Below, piece by piece: positions 49,475 through 60,975 of a stretch of 64,000 nt of DNA (position 1 is its first letter; each line of letters starts with the position of its first letter). The position numbers and the translations under genes were made by a program. The notes below the pieces were generated by a model. That model was not told where the DNA came from and did not search any database. It was given only the letters and a program-made list of their open reading frames with translations. The DNA is from Malurus cyaneus samueli (lineage: Eukaryota; Chordata; Aves; Passeriformes; Maluridae). The DNA lies in the NCBI GenBank assembly GCA_009741485.1, contig CM019229.1, positions 3,610,877-3,674,876 on the forward strand. The letters are read 5' to 3'.

Positions 49475-49594
49475 AGAGACAGTTTAGAGACAGTTTGGGT
49501 CTTCAATTCAATTTAGGGACAGTTTGGGTCTTCAATTCAATTTACAGAAGTTTTTGGTCTTCAATTCAATTTACAGACAAGTTTTGGGTCTTCC
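49475..49594. repeat. 29-30-bp tandem repeat (copy 2)
   Basis: This is the counterpart of 33051-33170, with small indels in the third and fourth units. Confidence 0.93.
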
Positions 49595-49685
49595 TTGCAT
49601 CACAGGCAGGGCTCAAACCTGTCTGAAACTGCCCTGCTTTGCTGCATCACTGAAGAAACTGTGTTAAAATCTCGTGATTGTCTGT

Positions 49686-49845
49686 GCCAGAGGCAGCCAG
49701 GAGCTGCTCCATCCCTGGCAGTGCCCAAGGCCAGGCTGGACAGGGTTTGGAGCAGTCTGGCACAGTGGAAGGTGTCCCTGCCATGCCAAGGGTGGCACTG
49801 GGTGATCTTTAAGGTCCACCCAAACCATTCCGAGATTGTACAGCT
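49686..49845 (+). mobile_element. CR1 LINE 3' end (copy 2)
   Basis: This is the counterpart of 33262-33420. It ends CCATTCCGAGATTGTA like copy 1. Confidence 0.9.
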
Positions 49846-50408
49846 CAGAGCCTTTTAACAGCAGCCTTTGGCAGCACCTCTGGGTCCTCTCTTCACATAA
49901 ACTCCTTCAATCATCAGGATTCTCCCTTTTCCTATCTCCCTTGAGAAATCTTCCCGGTTTCCCAGGGCATTTCCGAGGCAGAGTGGACACGCTGCGATGG
50001 CTGTGGGGACCACGCCGGCTAGTGCCTTCGAAAATGCACTCCCTCCCTCCCTTCCCTCTTCTCCTTTTCCGATCCCTTGGTGTGCAATCAGAGAGAGAAA
50101 AATTAACGAGTCAATCACGAGAATTAAGGATGTCCCCAGAGAAGATGGATCCTATCAAGCTGCGCTTCTGAGCCCACAGGAGTTTTCCAGGGCTCGGGAC
50201 AAAGTTTGTGAGGATTTGCGGGCGTGTGTTGGGTGTGCAAGTGGCAGGGAACATCCAGACCAAGTCTAGGAAAGAGAGAAAATACTTTATTTCATCTTCA
50301 GATTAGGAATAAATCACCAGTTTAGACAGATCAGAAAATCACTCCCAGATTTAGAGCACACCAGCAAAAAACACCTGACAAAATCCTCCACTCACCTTTT
50401 TTTTTGAC

Positions 50409-50621
50409 CTCGCAGCTCGCATTTTTTAGACTCTGTAAAAAAAAAAACAAATCCCCAGAAACTGTACAATCAGATGTTGCTAAGGAGCTGAAAGCCTCTG
50501 GGATGATCCTTTGGAGATTCCTTCGTTTTTCAGCTGCCAATCGTTTCTCTGAGTCTTAGGGCTCACAGTGTTGGGTCAGTTTGACAGCTTGAGAGTGGTG
50601 CTGTGCTGCTTATCCAGAACT
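50409..50621. other. Segment private to copy 2 (213 bp)
   Basis: It occupies the place of the 388-bp private segment of copy 1. It contains an A run (about 50439-50449) and no recognised element. Confidence 0.8.
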
Positions 50622-50930
50622 GGACACCGTGATTGAGGGTTTGGGATGAGTCTGCAGCCAGTCTGTGGATGATTTCAGCCCTTTCTATTTTCTTTGCAGC
50701 CATTTCCCATCTCTCACAAATGAAAGCTGCCAGATATGCCTGACAAATGAAGTGCCAGCGTCAAATAACAGGCGGTAAATAATCACCTCAGCACCAATCC
50801 TTCTTCATTTGGCAGAAAGGCACTTTCTTTTCCTTATTTTAAAGTTAATTGATGCTTGAAGTATTAGGTATTTCGACTTTCCAAAGGACCCAGTGCCTGT
50901 GAAGTCACAGCCTGTGGAATTCTGAAATAG

Positions 50931-51122
50931 AATGGAGGAATTGTTTGGGTTGGAAGGGATCTTAAAAATCATCCAGTGCCACCCCAGCCATGGCAGGGAC
51001 ACCTCCCACTGTCCCAGGCTGCTCCCAGCCCCAATGTCCAGCCTGGCCTTGGGCACTGCCAGGGATCCAGGGGCAGCCACAGCTTCTCTGGGCACCCTGT
51101 GCCAGGGCCTGCACACCCTGGT
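50931..51122 (-). mobile_element. CR1 LINE 3' end (copy 2)
   Basis: The plus strand shows ATTGTTTGGGTTGGAAGGGA, then CCTCCCACTGTCCCAGGCTG and GGCCTTGGGCACTGCCAGGG. It matches the CR1 family better than its copy 1 counterpart (34694-34885). Confidence 0.93.
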
Positions 51123-51254
51123 TTGATTCACCCAGGTGAATCCCCCTGGTTTGCCCCATATTTCCACTCTCAATCTCTACAAACACCCAGCCAAAGCCCA
51201 GAATTCAGCTTTGGGAACGTGAAGCACTCACAGACTGCAGTTGTGGTGAGTGGG

Positions 51255-51857
51255 GCTGAAGATTCATCTTTTTGTGGGAGTTTTGCTGCCTGGGGCTGAG
51301 CATTGCCAGCCACATCCCAGCTCCAGTGTCCTTCTCCTGAATTCCTTACATCAGACTATTTATAGCGAACAGTTTTGACTTCATGTCCTGCACGACAATA
51401 TTCACCAAACAGTTTCTCAAAAGATGCTTCAAAGCCTGACAGGCATCACCAGAGCTGTTGTTTTCTTTCCATTTCTTTTTGTAAACTGACTTGAGGCCAA
51501 TATCAATATTTATCTAGAGCGAGGGAAGTGGTTTGCTGCCAGGAATTTGAGTGCACTGTTTTCTTCTGACTATAAATGGGGCAATTGCTAATGAGGATAT
51601 TTCTGAAATGAATGAGTGGAACATTAATTACCCCTTAGCCTCAGCCTTGAGTCATTGCACAAATAACCCTTTCTGTGTTTTGATCTGATATTTAAGTTGC
51701 AGGTTCCATTAAAAAATTAAGATTTTATGGAGATATTTTGGGTGTTGCTGTCTTTCAGAATCAAATATCTGGTTGTTTTGTCCATTTCAACAGTTGTTGC
51801 TGGGTTGTTTCTTCTCTGTCCTGCTCTAGGAGCAACAGGACAATTAATTTTTAATTA
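51255..51857. other. Unique AT-rich non-coding DNA
   Basis: This is single-copy sequence that follows copy 2. No gene or element is recognised. Confidence 0.5.
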
Positions 51858-52190
51858 CAGATCATAGAAAAGCCTGAAAGGTACCTTTTGGGATAGTTTA
51901 GCCCAGGGCTTTATTGGCTCTACCTGAACTGCTCTCAGCAGATAACCTGCTCAGAAACCACAACCCTGGCAGACCTACAGCTTCCCTAAATTATTCAAGA
52001 AAGGCTTTTTTCCTTTCTTTTTTGCAATTGCCTTCCACATATGAGTGCTGTTATCACATCTCACCCTTTGCCTCCTCCAGGCTGAAATGAGCCGAGTTTC
52101 TTCAATCTTTCATCACAGGTCAGAGCTCAGATCCCTCCTCTCGCTTTGCTCCGGAGCTTTTCCAGCTGATTTCCCTGTCCCTGTTGGTGT
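51858..52190 (-). mobile_element. Old CR1 LINE fragment
   Basis: On the plus strand it shows the reverse-complement order of CR1 landmarks: AGATCATAGAAAAGCCTGAA, GTTTAGCCCAGGGCTTT, CACCCTTTGCCTCCTCCAGG, CTGAAATGAGCCGAGTTTCT and a TCTTTCATCACAGGTCAGAG block. It is heavily diverged, so it is older than the other CR1 copies here. Confidence 0.75.
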
Positions 52191-54403
52191 GTGGTGATTC
52201 CAGCTGAGGAATTCTGGTGGGAGCAGCCTGGCAGGTGATCCATCAGCCCCCACAGCACCAGCAGGAGATATCAAACAGGGGCTGGTGCCTCTGTCACCCC
52301 TCCTGGCACCCGTGCCATCTGTGGCTGTCCCCGTGCCCTCGTGTGCCAGGTGACACCAACAGCCCTGGGGAGCCCCGTGTCCCTCATTTGGGCTCCCTGT
52401 GATTCATTTCCTATAGATTGAGGGGAGATGGGCTCCAAACCTGGGCTCCAAACCTGCTCCTTTCAAGCCATCCATCACCGTTCATCCACCGTGCCAAATC
52501 CAAACGTTCTTTGGTGACTGCTCACGGCCCCAGGGAGGAGACGATTGGAAGCAAAAACGGAGAGGATGAGGCATTCATCAATTATCCCATAGCAACTCGG
52601 TGGAAGGCTGGATGTTTTCCTAAACTCCCGAGCTGCGTTGTGCACACATCCTCCCCCACATTTTTGTCTGCTCGGTGCAGAGTTTCCACCCCTCTGCTGA
52701 ACTCTGTGTCACCTTGGCAAATTGTCCCTCGCTGCTGAAATCCAGGTCGTTCCTGTGAATCACTCGGCCTGAGAGCTGTTATCCCATGCCAGGATGCTGG
52801 GGATGGATGGATTGGAATGGAAGCTGTGACTCCAATATTCACATGTATGGATCAGCCTCCAGCTGGGGAAGGATTCCCTCTCCTCTATCAGCTCACTTTG
52901 GGTGTGATCTCACCATGTTTTTCTTTCTCATGGGAGACCTCCAAGTCAATCCCAGATTTCTGGGGGAAGCTGTAGGAATTCTCCTCCTCCAGTCCCAGCC
53001 AGTCCCTTCCTGTAAATTCTGCACGGGGTCCCCAAAACCACCCCGCTCGTGGCAGGGGATTGCAGCCAATCCCTCTCCCAGCATCCCAGATCCCATAACT
53101 TCTGCCCATAAAGCAGCAGCTTAACCCAGCAGCTCCACTTCTCCTTCAAAAACACTGCCCCTAAAGCTGCTAAACAAGCTCCTGATTTCCTATAAAAGTT
53201 GCTGCATTAGGAGCAAGGCTGGAGCAACCGGAGCCCAGCAATGCCAGATTTGAACATGCTTCACTAGAGCTCACACTAAATCCCTTTTTGGATGACACCC
53301 CGAGGGATGGGGATGATCCAGGAGAGAAGGATCTGAAGTTCTCTGTTCTCTGCCCTGTGCTGTTTCTGAGCTGCTGTTGGATGTGAAGCTCTTCCTTCCC
53401 CTTCTCCTTGTGCAGTTTATCAGGCATTTCAAACAGGAAAAGGTGCTGTTATTTAGCATTTTGTTTCTTGCAAAGGTATTTTTTTCCCAAATTAAAGTCT
53501 GATGCACCTCATGGTGACCTGGAATTTCCTGGACAGGTCAGAGCAGAGGTGAGGACAGGATTCCTTCCTATGCTTCACTGTTGGAAGATTATTTAAAGCA
53601 CACTGACATTCTTTGGGCTTTCTGTCCTTATCATATTTGGAAAGGTCAAGGATAGGTGAAGGTATTAATACATTTTTTATTATTGGTGTTGTTTCATTAA
53701 AACTTTAAAGAGGAAGGGGTTTAGAGGGTGAGCAAAGCTCTGCTCAGAAGTTGGTTCAAAATTTAAAAAAAATATTATTTCTTCCCACTCCAAGGGATGG
53801 ATGAAGAATAAGATAAACCCTTTCCTATCACACAACAATCACCCTCAAACTCTGTTTCCTTAATGATGTTTTGTTTTACTGGCGACTCTCCCATTTCCAT
53901 CTCCTCCCCTTGGCACCTTTTCTCTGCCTCCCCAGTGCTTCAGGGGCTGCGTTATCACCATCAAGTGGGGAGAAATTATGAAAATGGCATCCTGTAATAT
54001 TTCATGCAGAAATCAAATGCTGCTTTGCCATGAAGTCATCAGGCTTAGGCTATAAAATTCGACCACTTCAGGAGTTGGTTTCAGCTCCCGGACACCACTT
54101 TTAGACTGGCAAATAGAAGTGATCTGAGCCCACTCTGAGGAGAACTCCATGGTTTTGTGTCACACGGAATCCCCCGTGCCTCCAGAGGCTTGAGATGTGT
54201 CTTTGACTCCACACAGTACAGATGTCAGGATTGGGCTCCTCATTCTTTGTTCTGCTGTGGCTCTGGGCCCTGCAGTGTGCAGGGAGATGCTGACAGCAAT
54301 CCCTGCCTGTGGAAAGGTGTCTTTGGCATTTTAACTAAATCCTCTTGTTCACAGAACAGGGAAGTTCCCAGCTGCCCTGGCTGAAGGTGTATATATATTT
54401 TTT
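52191..54403. other. Unique non-coding DNA
   Basis: About 2.2 kb with no recognised gene or repeat. The first 200 bases are GC-rich and the part at 53.6-54.1 kb is AT-rich. Open frames (for example 52786-53124) are short and unfamiliar. Confidence 0.5.
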
Positions 54404-54432
54404 TCTTTTATTATTATTATTGTTGTTGTTTA
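54404..54432. repeat. TTA/TTG trinucleotide microsatellite
   Basis: A TTTTATTATTATTATTG run passes into TTGTTG repeats. A TATATATATTTTTTT stretch lies just before it. Confidence 0.9.
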
Positions 54433-55799
54433 TTAAAACTTAAAGAGGAAGGAATTTGCTGCTTTGCACTCAGAGGTCTGTGCCCTGGATCTCCATTGCC
54501 GAAGGAACGAGGCAGTGAGGACCCCAATGAATTCCCACTGGGATCCCCATGCTGACTGACCTGAGTGAGCACGTGAGCACAGAGCAGGGATCTCCTCTGA
54601 CACAAACACCAGGGTTCATCTCATGGGGCTCCAAGGGCATTTCCCAGGATTTCCAGATACTCCCAGGCTGATCCCAGGCTGCCCTGCCTGAGCTGTGAGC
54701 TGTGGAGAAATCCTAGGGTCACCCAATGTCCCAATGCTGAGGAAGGGTTTGTGTCTGAGCTTTCCTTGACCCAGGGTGACCTCCAGCCGCTGCGTTTCAG
54801 CCACACATCCAAAATTCCCCATCTGGGTCTGTCCAAATCTTTCCTTTGCTATAAACAGGCAGCACTGGCTTCCTCTGGGCAGCCTGGCTGGGTTGGTTTC
54901 CCTGAGGACAGTGAATCCCCAGGGCATTGCCATGTGCTGGGATCCCTGACGAGGCTGCAGGAGCTGATGCTGGTGCTTGGATCCGTTCTGTGTCTGTCAA
55001 GAAAAAGCTCCCAGTTCATTTCCCCCAGGCACAGAGCCAGCCTAATGACACAGGGAACTGCAGACACTCTCAAGGGACACCAGGCAGAGCCCCCAGCCCC
55101 ACTCCCTCAGACCACCACAAATTCTGTTATTTGCAGGGAAAAGGCACTTCAGCTCCTGCCTTCAGATGACACCCTCACTAAGCATTTCCTTGGAATGCAG
55201 AAGGGAAAGGACAGATTATGTGTTTAATTCTCTGCTGAATATCATGGAAGAGTAGTTTTTTTAAACAAGGTTTAAACCTAGGCCAGGCGGCATTCCCCAC
55301 CTGTAATGTTTCATGGGCAGCATCCGAATTTAGCTGAAATCTGACTTTGAAACCACTGAGCACAAAATGAGAAATCACTTTTTGAAAATCTTTACTCCCT
55401 TTGCAGCCAAACTTGAAATTTGCATCCTGGCAAATGCCCCATGCCAGGAGGAATGGCTGGCTGGAGTCAGGGCTCTTTCTCTTCCCATTTCCAGTCCTCG
55501 GGGTGAGTGAATGTGAGCAGGGCTGTGAGAAACCTGACTTTGTTTCTCCTTCCGAGTCACCTGAGGAGGGTTCAGCTTCCAGCTCTTTCAGCCTCCCCAC
55601 TCATTCTGCAGCTTTAGGCTCCAATTTTGGACTAACTCCTCCCTCTGTAATTTATCTCGATGAGAAAGGATCAGCTCAGTGAGTCTAGTGGAGGGTCTGC
55701 CCAGGGGATGAGATTTTGTTTCCCACTTTCTCCTCTGGATATCCCGAGCAGAGGAGCCCCGTGGCACTCAGAGCCCCTGGGTGATGCGGTTTCCTCCGG
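54433..55799. other. Unique non-coding DNA
   Basis: No gene is recognised. The open frame 54751-55227 (158 codons) has no familiar domain and is overlapped by minus-strand frames. The part from about 55680 may already belong to a diverged 5' (U3) end of the LTR that follows. Confidence 0.45.
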
Positions 55800-56260
55800 C
55801 TCCCACACCCCTGTTCGTGGTGAAAGGAGAAGGGAATGTCTTTACAAACAAACTCTTGACTCTGGGCTCTGGGGTGAGATGAGGCTGATACTGGGAGATA
55901 AAAAAGAAACAATGGGAAGGATTTCCATAGGAATTCCACTGATTGACTTATCTCAGACTATGTAAATAAACTACAGAGCAGAGACACAGAGATGTAAACT
56001 GAAGGGGGGGGGGGCAATTTATGATAGAAGGGGGTTTCATCAGGCGTTTGGGGACCCTGTAACTTTCCAAGTACTCAGCCAATGGGGAAAGAAAGAGGGA
56101 ACGCGGCGGGAAATTGGGATAAAAGGAGGCTGCGTCCTCTATGAATTTGAAGACCCATGGAAATGCCCATGACCTCTCCCTTTATTCATGAATAAAGTTG
56201 GGGCTCCTCTGTCTCCTTTTGGACATAAACCTCTGGTGCTTGTGGATTAATTTCCTAACA
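55800..56260 (+). mobile_element. Solo LTR, endogenous retrovirus family A, plus orientation
   Basis: This is the reverse-complement relative of the LTRs at 28956, 29480 and 57371. In order it has CCAAT (56079-56083), a TATA-like GGATAAAAGG (about 56117), AATAAA (56191-56196) within TTTATTCATGAATAAA, then a GT-rich stretch and the end TTCCTAACA at 56260. This is the U3-R-U5 layout of a retroviral LTR. A G run (about 56005-56014) is the complement of the C runs in the minus-oriented copies. No internal viral genes adjoin it. Confidence 0.82.
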
Positions 56261-57370
56261 GTGGCAAAGACGGGAGCACGGAGCCCTCCAGGCACGGCAG
56301 GGACCGTGTGAGCTGCTGGAGGGCGCCAGGGCTGCTCCCGAGTCTCATTCATTCATTCACACAGCCCGGGCAATCCCAGCTCTCCCGGCTGCGATGGCTG
56401 CAGCAGCTCCGCTGGAAGTTGCCCCACGCTGGTTTCTTTCCCAGCAATTCAGAGTGATTCCCTTCCTCTTATCAGCTGTTTTCTCTCGTCTGCCCTGCTC
56501 ATCTTTTCAAACAGTGCATTTAAATGTATTTTCAAGCTGGGAAGATTTCATAGGGGAGAAGGAGAAGATTTCATAGGGAAGGAGAGCAGCCTTACCATGT
56601 AATTTATGCAATTATGCACCCGAGGTGCATATAAAAGCTGTGTTAATATTTTCAAATGTCTCCAGTCCACTTCCGTGCCTGATGAGGTCACCAGCAGCTT
56701 CCAGTGGGTAATAAGCAGGAAAAGAAGGGAAATGGCACCTTTCCTCCTCTTTTGGGTGATGTAGGGAGCAGGAGTTAAAAGTGATTTTTGGCTTTTCTTG
56801 AATGTGTGTTTGGAACAACCTGCGCCACATTCTTTGTGTTTCTTATCAGTCTCAGGATGTTTGACTGATCTCCGGAGCTGCCCTGGGTCAGGGCAATCCG
56901 GATCATCCAGGCTGGGAGGAGCAGCTGGAGCAGCCCTGGGAGCAGGAGCTGGGGGTGCTGGGGGTGAGAGTGCACCTGCCCCAGCCCTGAACCCCCCGCC
57001 CTGGGCTGAGCAGGAAATGGGGATTTCTGCCCCTCTGCCTCACTCACACCTTGGGCACAGGATCCCACCCCAGAACCAGCCGGGCTCCGCAGTTCTTTGC
57101 CTCCCGCAAATTCCCGTTTTCGGGGCGGCAGTGGGAGCAGAGCGCGATGCGAATTGAAAGCTTGCCACCTCCTGGACACTGCGAGGCAAATTCCAACCGC
57201 AGAGCGAAAATGGTGATTAAAACAGGCATGCAAATGAGGAAATAATTAATCTAGGCTGGATACCTTAATTACAGCAGGGCCATCACTCTGTGCCTCCCGA
57301 AACCCAGAAAGCTTGAGGGCACACGGGACAGAGCCCGGAGAGCTGCGGGGAGGGGGAACCCCAGGGACCA
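56261..57370. other. Unique non-coding DNA, partly GC-rich
   Basis: The parts at 56270-56420 and about 56930-57200 are GC-rich with some CpG (for example TTTTCGGGGCGGCAGTGGGA). Open frames on both strands (56775-57233 minus, 56798-57157 plus) overlap and are unfamiliar. No exon could be supported. Confidence 0.45.
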
Positions 57371-57815
57371 TGGTTCAGGAAGATAATCTAAAATACTAGA
57401 GGTTTATGTCTAAAAGGGAGACAGAGGAGTTTTAGAACTTTTATCATGAATAAAGGGAGAGGTCCACGGGCATTTCCCATGGGGTCTTTCAAATTCATAG
57501 AGGATGAAGCTTCTTTTTTACCTAATTCTCAGCCGCAGTTGCCTCCTCTTTCCCATTGGCTGAGGTATTTGAGAGTACAGATTCCCCAAAATGCCTAATG
57601 AAACTTTTATTTCTATCATACATTGATATATGTCCCTTTCAATATACATCTCTGTGTTCTGCTCTTGTAGTCTATTAACATAGTCTGGATAAGTCAATCA
57701 AAGGAATTCCTATGGAAATCCTTCTTATTGTTTCCTTCTATCTCCCAGATCAGTTTATCTTACCCCCAGATCAGTTTGTTTAAAGACACTCCTTTTCTCA
57801 TTCCTTTCAATGAGA
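57371..57815 (-). mobile_element. Solo LTR family A, diverged copy
   Basis: The same motif order as 28956-29479 is present but with more substitutions and small deletions: TACTAGAGGTTTATGTCTAA, AAAGGGAGAGGTCCACGGGC, CCCATTGGCTGAGGTATTTG and AAGTCAATCAAAGGAATTCC. It is in minus orientation, opposite to 55800-56260 about 1.1 kb away. Confidence 0.78.
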
Positions 57816-58604
57816 AGGTGTGAGGTGACTCCAGACACCGAATCCTCAGGGCAGGTGGTGATTTGAGCATCCCCTCCTCACTGGGATTCCCATTAACCCC
57901 CCGGCACCATCCCTGCCCAAGCACAGGGCTGGAATTACAGGATCCCTGGAGTCCTTTCCACCCTGCAGGGCTCTGGGAGTAGCTGCAGTGAAGGTTTGTG
58001 TGATGTGGTGATAACCCAGCTCAGGCTCACAGGGCACCCAGAATGAGGGAGAAGAATGCAGCTGCTCTTTCTGGACACTTTTACATCAGGCTCGGGTTGT
58101 TTTTCCTTTTTGAAGCAGTCAGGAATTGAATATCTGTCTCTGGAGCTGCTCTCAGTGATCCCAAACTGCTGCCTGCTGTCAGCACAGGCAGCCCCTGCTA
58201 TCACTCACCTTTAACAGGGTGTGTGAAGCAAGCTGCAATCAACCCCAGGCAAAATTGCCAGCTTTTGGTGCTTGTCCCCCAAAATAAGCTTCACTCTGAG
58301 GGTACACCCATGCAAATGCAGCAGTGTGAGCACCTGGAGCAGCATCAGCCCCTTGACTCGTATTTTCAGTGCCTGCAGTGGCATCAAGGTGCCCTTTTGG
58401 CTTGTCAGGCTGTTGGAAATTATAACAGTTTAATTTTTTTTCATATAACTTCAGTCAGAGATGCTGTTTGCCTTTGCCCTGGGGGAAGGTTCCTTTTCAG
58501 AGCATTGCTCCACCCGGTAAGGGCTGATGGAGTGAACATCTCAACAGACTGGGAGTGGCACCAAAGATAAAGACCATCAAAAGCCATCAAGGCAAGCCCT
58601 GGTG
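57816..58604. other. Unique non-coding DNA
   Basis: No gene or element is recognised. Confidence 0.5.
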
Positions 58605-58905
58605 TAGTCTGAACACCTGGTCTAGGAAAAAAAAAATATAAAAAGGACCTAATTAGCATCAAAGGCAAAGAAATCCAGATCCAATAGAAACCCAAATACT
58701 GAGAATTGTGCAGAGTTGGAATACTGAACATTCAACCAATAGAGTTCTATGGGTTTTGACTGGATAAAGTTTGGGGAAACTTGTAAAATTTATGTGTCTA
58801 GGAATGATTTTCTCTGCACACCCAGGGCTGCTTGGGTGAATGATTTTGTGGCACATCCTGGCCAGAACAGCATCCTGGCCAGAAATAAAGTAATGCCCAA
58901 TTCTC
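58605..58905 (+). mobile_element. Solo LTR, endogenous retrovirus family B
   Basis: It matches 60665-60975 in reverse complement. Shared words include CTAATTAGCATCA, GGCAAAGAAATCC, GAACATTCAACCAAT and CATCCTGGCCAGAA. It has CCAAT (58736-58740) and AATAAA (58883-58888) near the right end, as in an LTR read left to right. Length is about 300 bp. No internal retroviral sequence adjoins it. Confidence 0.7.
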
Positions 58906-58989
58906 TATCACTCCAAATATAGTGTTAGATGTTTTCTTTTTCCCGCAGTTTCAGTAACAAAGCCATCACAACACAAATCTGAAGCCAAC

Positions 58990-59075
58990 TTCAGGGGTTT
59001 GGAGCAACCTGGGACAGGGAAGGTGTCCATCCCTGGGACTGGATGAGCTTTAAAATCCCCCCAGCCTCCCAAAAT
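58990..59075 (+). mobile_element. CR1 LINE 3' tail fragment (short)
   Basis: It carries GGTTTGGAGCAACCTGGGAC, then GGGAAGGTGTCCATCCCTGG and GGATGAGCTTTAAAATCCCC. This is a short diverged CR1 end. Confidence 0.7.
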
Positions 59076-59967
59076 AAAGGTCACTCCAGGTCTGCTGGCC
59101 CTGCTGCTGAAGCTCCATCGCTCTGGTGACCCCAATACCACAGTGGTGTCTGCAGCAAAGCCCAAGCACAGCCCTGGGGTCCCTGTCAGAGCCGGGCACG
59201 AGCATCCTCACCATCTGCAGGTGCCCCTAATGTGCCCATGAATGGGCAGTGCCTGTGTCCCAGCAGGAGCTGGGGTGGCCTCACTGGGTGCTCTGGCCCA
59301 GCTGCTGTCTGGTCTATTTGAAACTTTGATTTGCAGACATTCAACTCAGCACAACTGAAAATCTCTCAGAATTTTCCACTTGCTGCAGAGAAGACTTCAG
59401 TTTAAATCCATGTAGTTCCTTTAATGTCTCTCTTCAGAAGAGACCCTGAAATTACCAACATTAACCCTGTTAGAAATGCTTCATCTCCTACCAATACCAG
59501 CTGCTGAATTTTGTGACTTCCAGCTCAAGCTCTGCACCTGGAACGAATCCTTTCCTTGTTCCCTGGATAAGAAAATAATCTCCAAAGCCCTTGGAATCAG
59601 CCCGTGCTGTGCAGGGTTCAGGCTCACACGAGAGCCCTCACAGATGGACTCGGTACAAAACTGCAGAGCCAGGTTGTTGCCTGAAATAAAATGTGCTTTT
59701 GCAGCAGAAATACATATTTACACTGAATAATTCCTGCACATTTATCTTTTATCTTTGACATCCTCTCTGTACAGCTCTCTCCAAAATCCACTACAAGCAC
59801 AGTCTTCTTATTAAATCCATTTTTTCTTGGGCATCTGCCTTTCTTTTAAAGCTCCACAAGTAGACCTGGCTCTTCCTTTTACATTCTGTCTCTTCCCTCG
59901 GCCAGGACAACCAGACACATACCTGGAACCAGTTTGGGATCTCTGGTCGTTTTGGTGACAAAGATTC
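59076..59967. other. Unique non-coding DNA
   Basis: No gene or element is recognised. Confidence 0.5.
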
Positions 59968-60225
59968 ATAAAATGGCTTATGGAAGGGACCTCAAAGCTT
60001 CATCCATTCCACCCCTGCAATGCAGGGACACCTCCCACTGTCCCAGCTGCTCCCAGCCCCAATGTCCAGCCTGCCTTGGACTGCCAGGGATCCAGGGCAG
60101 CCACAGCTCTTCTGGCCACCCTGTGCCAGGGCCTGCCCACCCTCCAGGGAACAATTCCTTCCCAATATCCTCCATCCCTGCCTCTGGCATGGGACCATTC
60201 CCTGGTCCTGTCCCTCCACCTTAAA
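59968..60225 (-). mobile_element. CR1 LINE 3' end
   Basis: The plus strand shows GGGACACCTCCCACTGTCCC, GGGATCCAGGGCAGCCACAG, GCCAGGGCCTGCCCACCCTC and CAATTCCTTCCCAATATCC. This is the reverse complement of the CR1 end seen at 11.7 kb. Open frames on both strands here are repeat-derived. Confidence 0.9.
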
Positions 60226-60664
60226 ATTTCTCTCTCCATCTTTCCTGTTGTCTCCTGAGGTCCTAGAAGGATCTAAGTTTTCTCACTTTTTAGGAACAGC
60301 ACTATTTGCACCTTCATTCTCAGGCCCTCAGTCTGGGATCACACCGAGGACTTAAACCTCAAACAGGGGAGAGGAGCAGCCCCCACCCTCCTCAAGCACT
60401 AAGGAAACATCTCCTCCAGCGTTTTCTTACCCTCAAGCCATGCTCTCCAACCCGGCACCTCCCAGCTTCCTTCCCCCAAGAAATTTGCTCCTTTTAAGGA
60501 ACAAGTGTAGGAGGTGCCAGCCCAGTCCATCCCAGCTGCGCCCAGTTCGGGTTTAATGCCGGGCGTGGGGCTGTGATGGCTCACACCTCTGAGGCTGGAG
60601 GGGTTTAAAAACCCGGCACAGTGAGTCCCTGCTTAGTCACCGAAACTGCGGGAAAAAAAAAACC
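60226..60664. other. Unique non-coding DNA
   Basis: No gene is recognised. An A run of about 10 lies at 60653-60662, next to the LTR that follows. Confidence 0.45.
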
Positions 60665-60975
60665 TCTCTAAAACTATTTAGTGTAGAGAGTCAAGGCATT
60701 CTTTATTTTCTGGCCAGGATGTTTTTCTGGCCGGGATTGCCACAGAAATCATCTCATCACACACAGCCCGGTGTGCAGACAGAATTATTCTAGATACATG
60801 GATTTACAAGATCTCCCCAAACTTTCTAGAGTCAAACCCCATAGAAATTTATTGGTTGAATGTTCATTGGTCCAATGTTTTGTTGTTCTCAGGATCTGGG
60901 GTTTCATTGAATCTGGATTTCTTTGCCTCTGATGCTAATTAGATCTTCCTTCTTATTTTTCTTTTCGGAAGGTGT
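60665..60975 (-). mobile_element. Solo LTR family B, inverted relative to 58605
   Basis: Its reverse complement follows the LTR at 58605-58905 through GTTCAATGAAACCCC-like and ATTGGACCAATGAACATTCA segments to CATCCTGGCCAGAAAATAAA. It carries the AATAAA signal on the minus strand near 60700. It forms an inverted repeat with 58605-58905, about 1.8 kb apart. Confidence 0.7.

Larger units (their letters stand above)
35030..51254 (+). repeat. Large direct repeat, copy 2 (16.2 kb)
   Basis: It is collinear with 18403-35004. It contains many single-base losses and some gains relative to copy 1, often in short homopolymers, for example GTTCGGTTTGG versus GTCGGTTTGG. Larger differences are poly-T insertions at 35175-35207 and 40914-40944, the AT-rich region near 47.9 kb, the VNTR near 48.7 kb and the replaced segment at 50409-50621. 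At 51254 it runs on into sequence not present in copy 1, because copy 1 is cut by the gap. No gene is recognised. Confidence 0.95.

Noticed and set aside
18403..51254. Genuine recent segmental duplication
   Set aside because: It cannot be excluded, but the gap at the exact junction, indel-dominated differences and reciprocal errors make overlapping contigs the simpler explanation.
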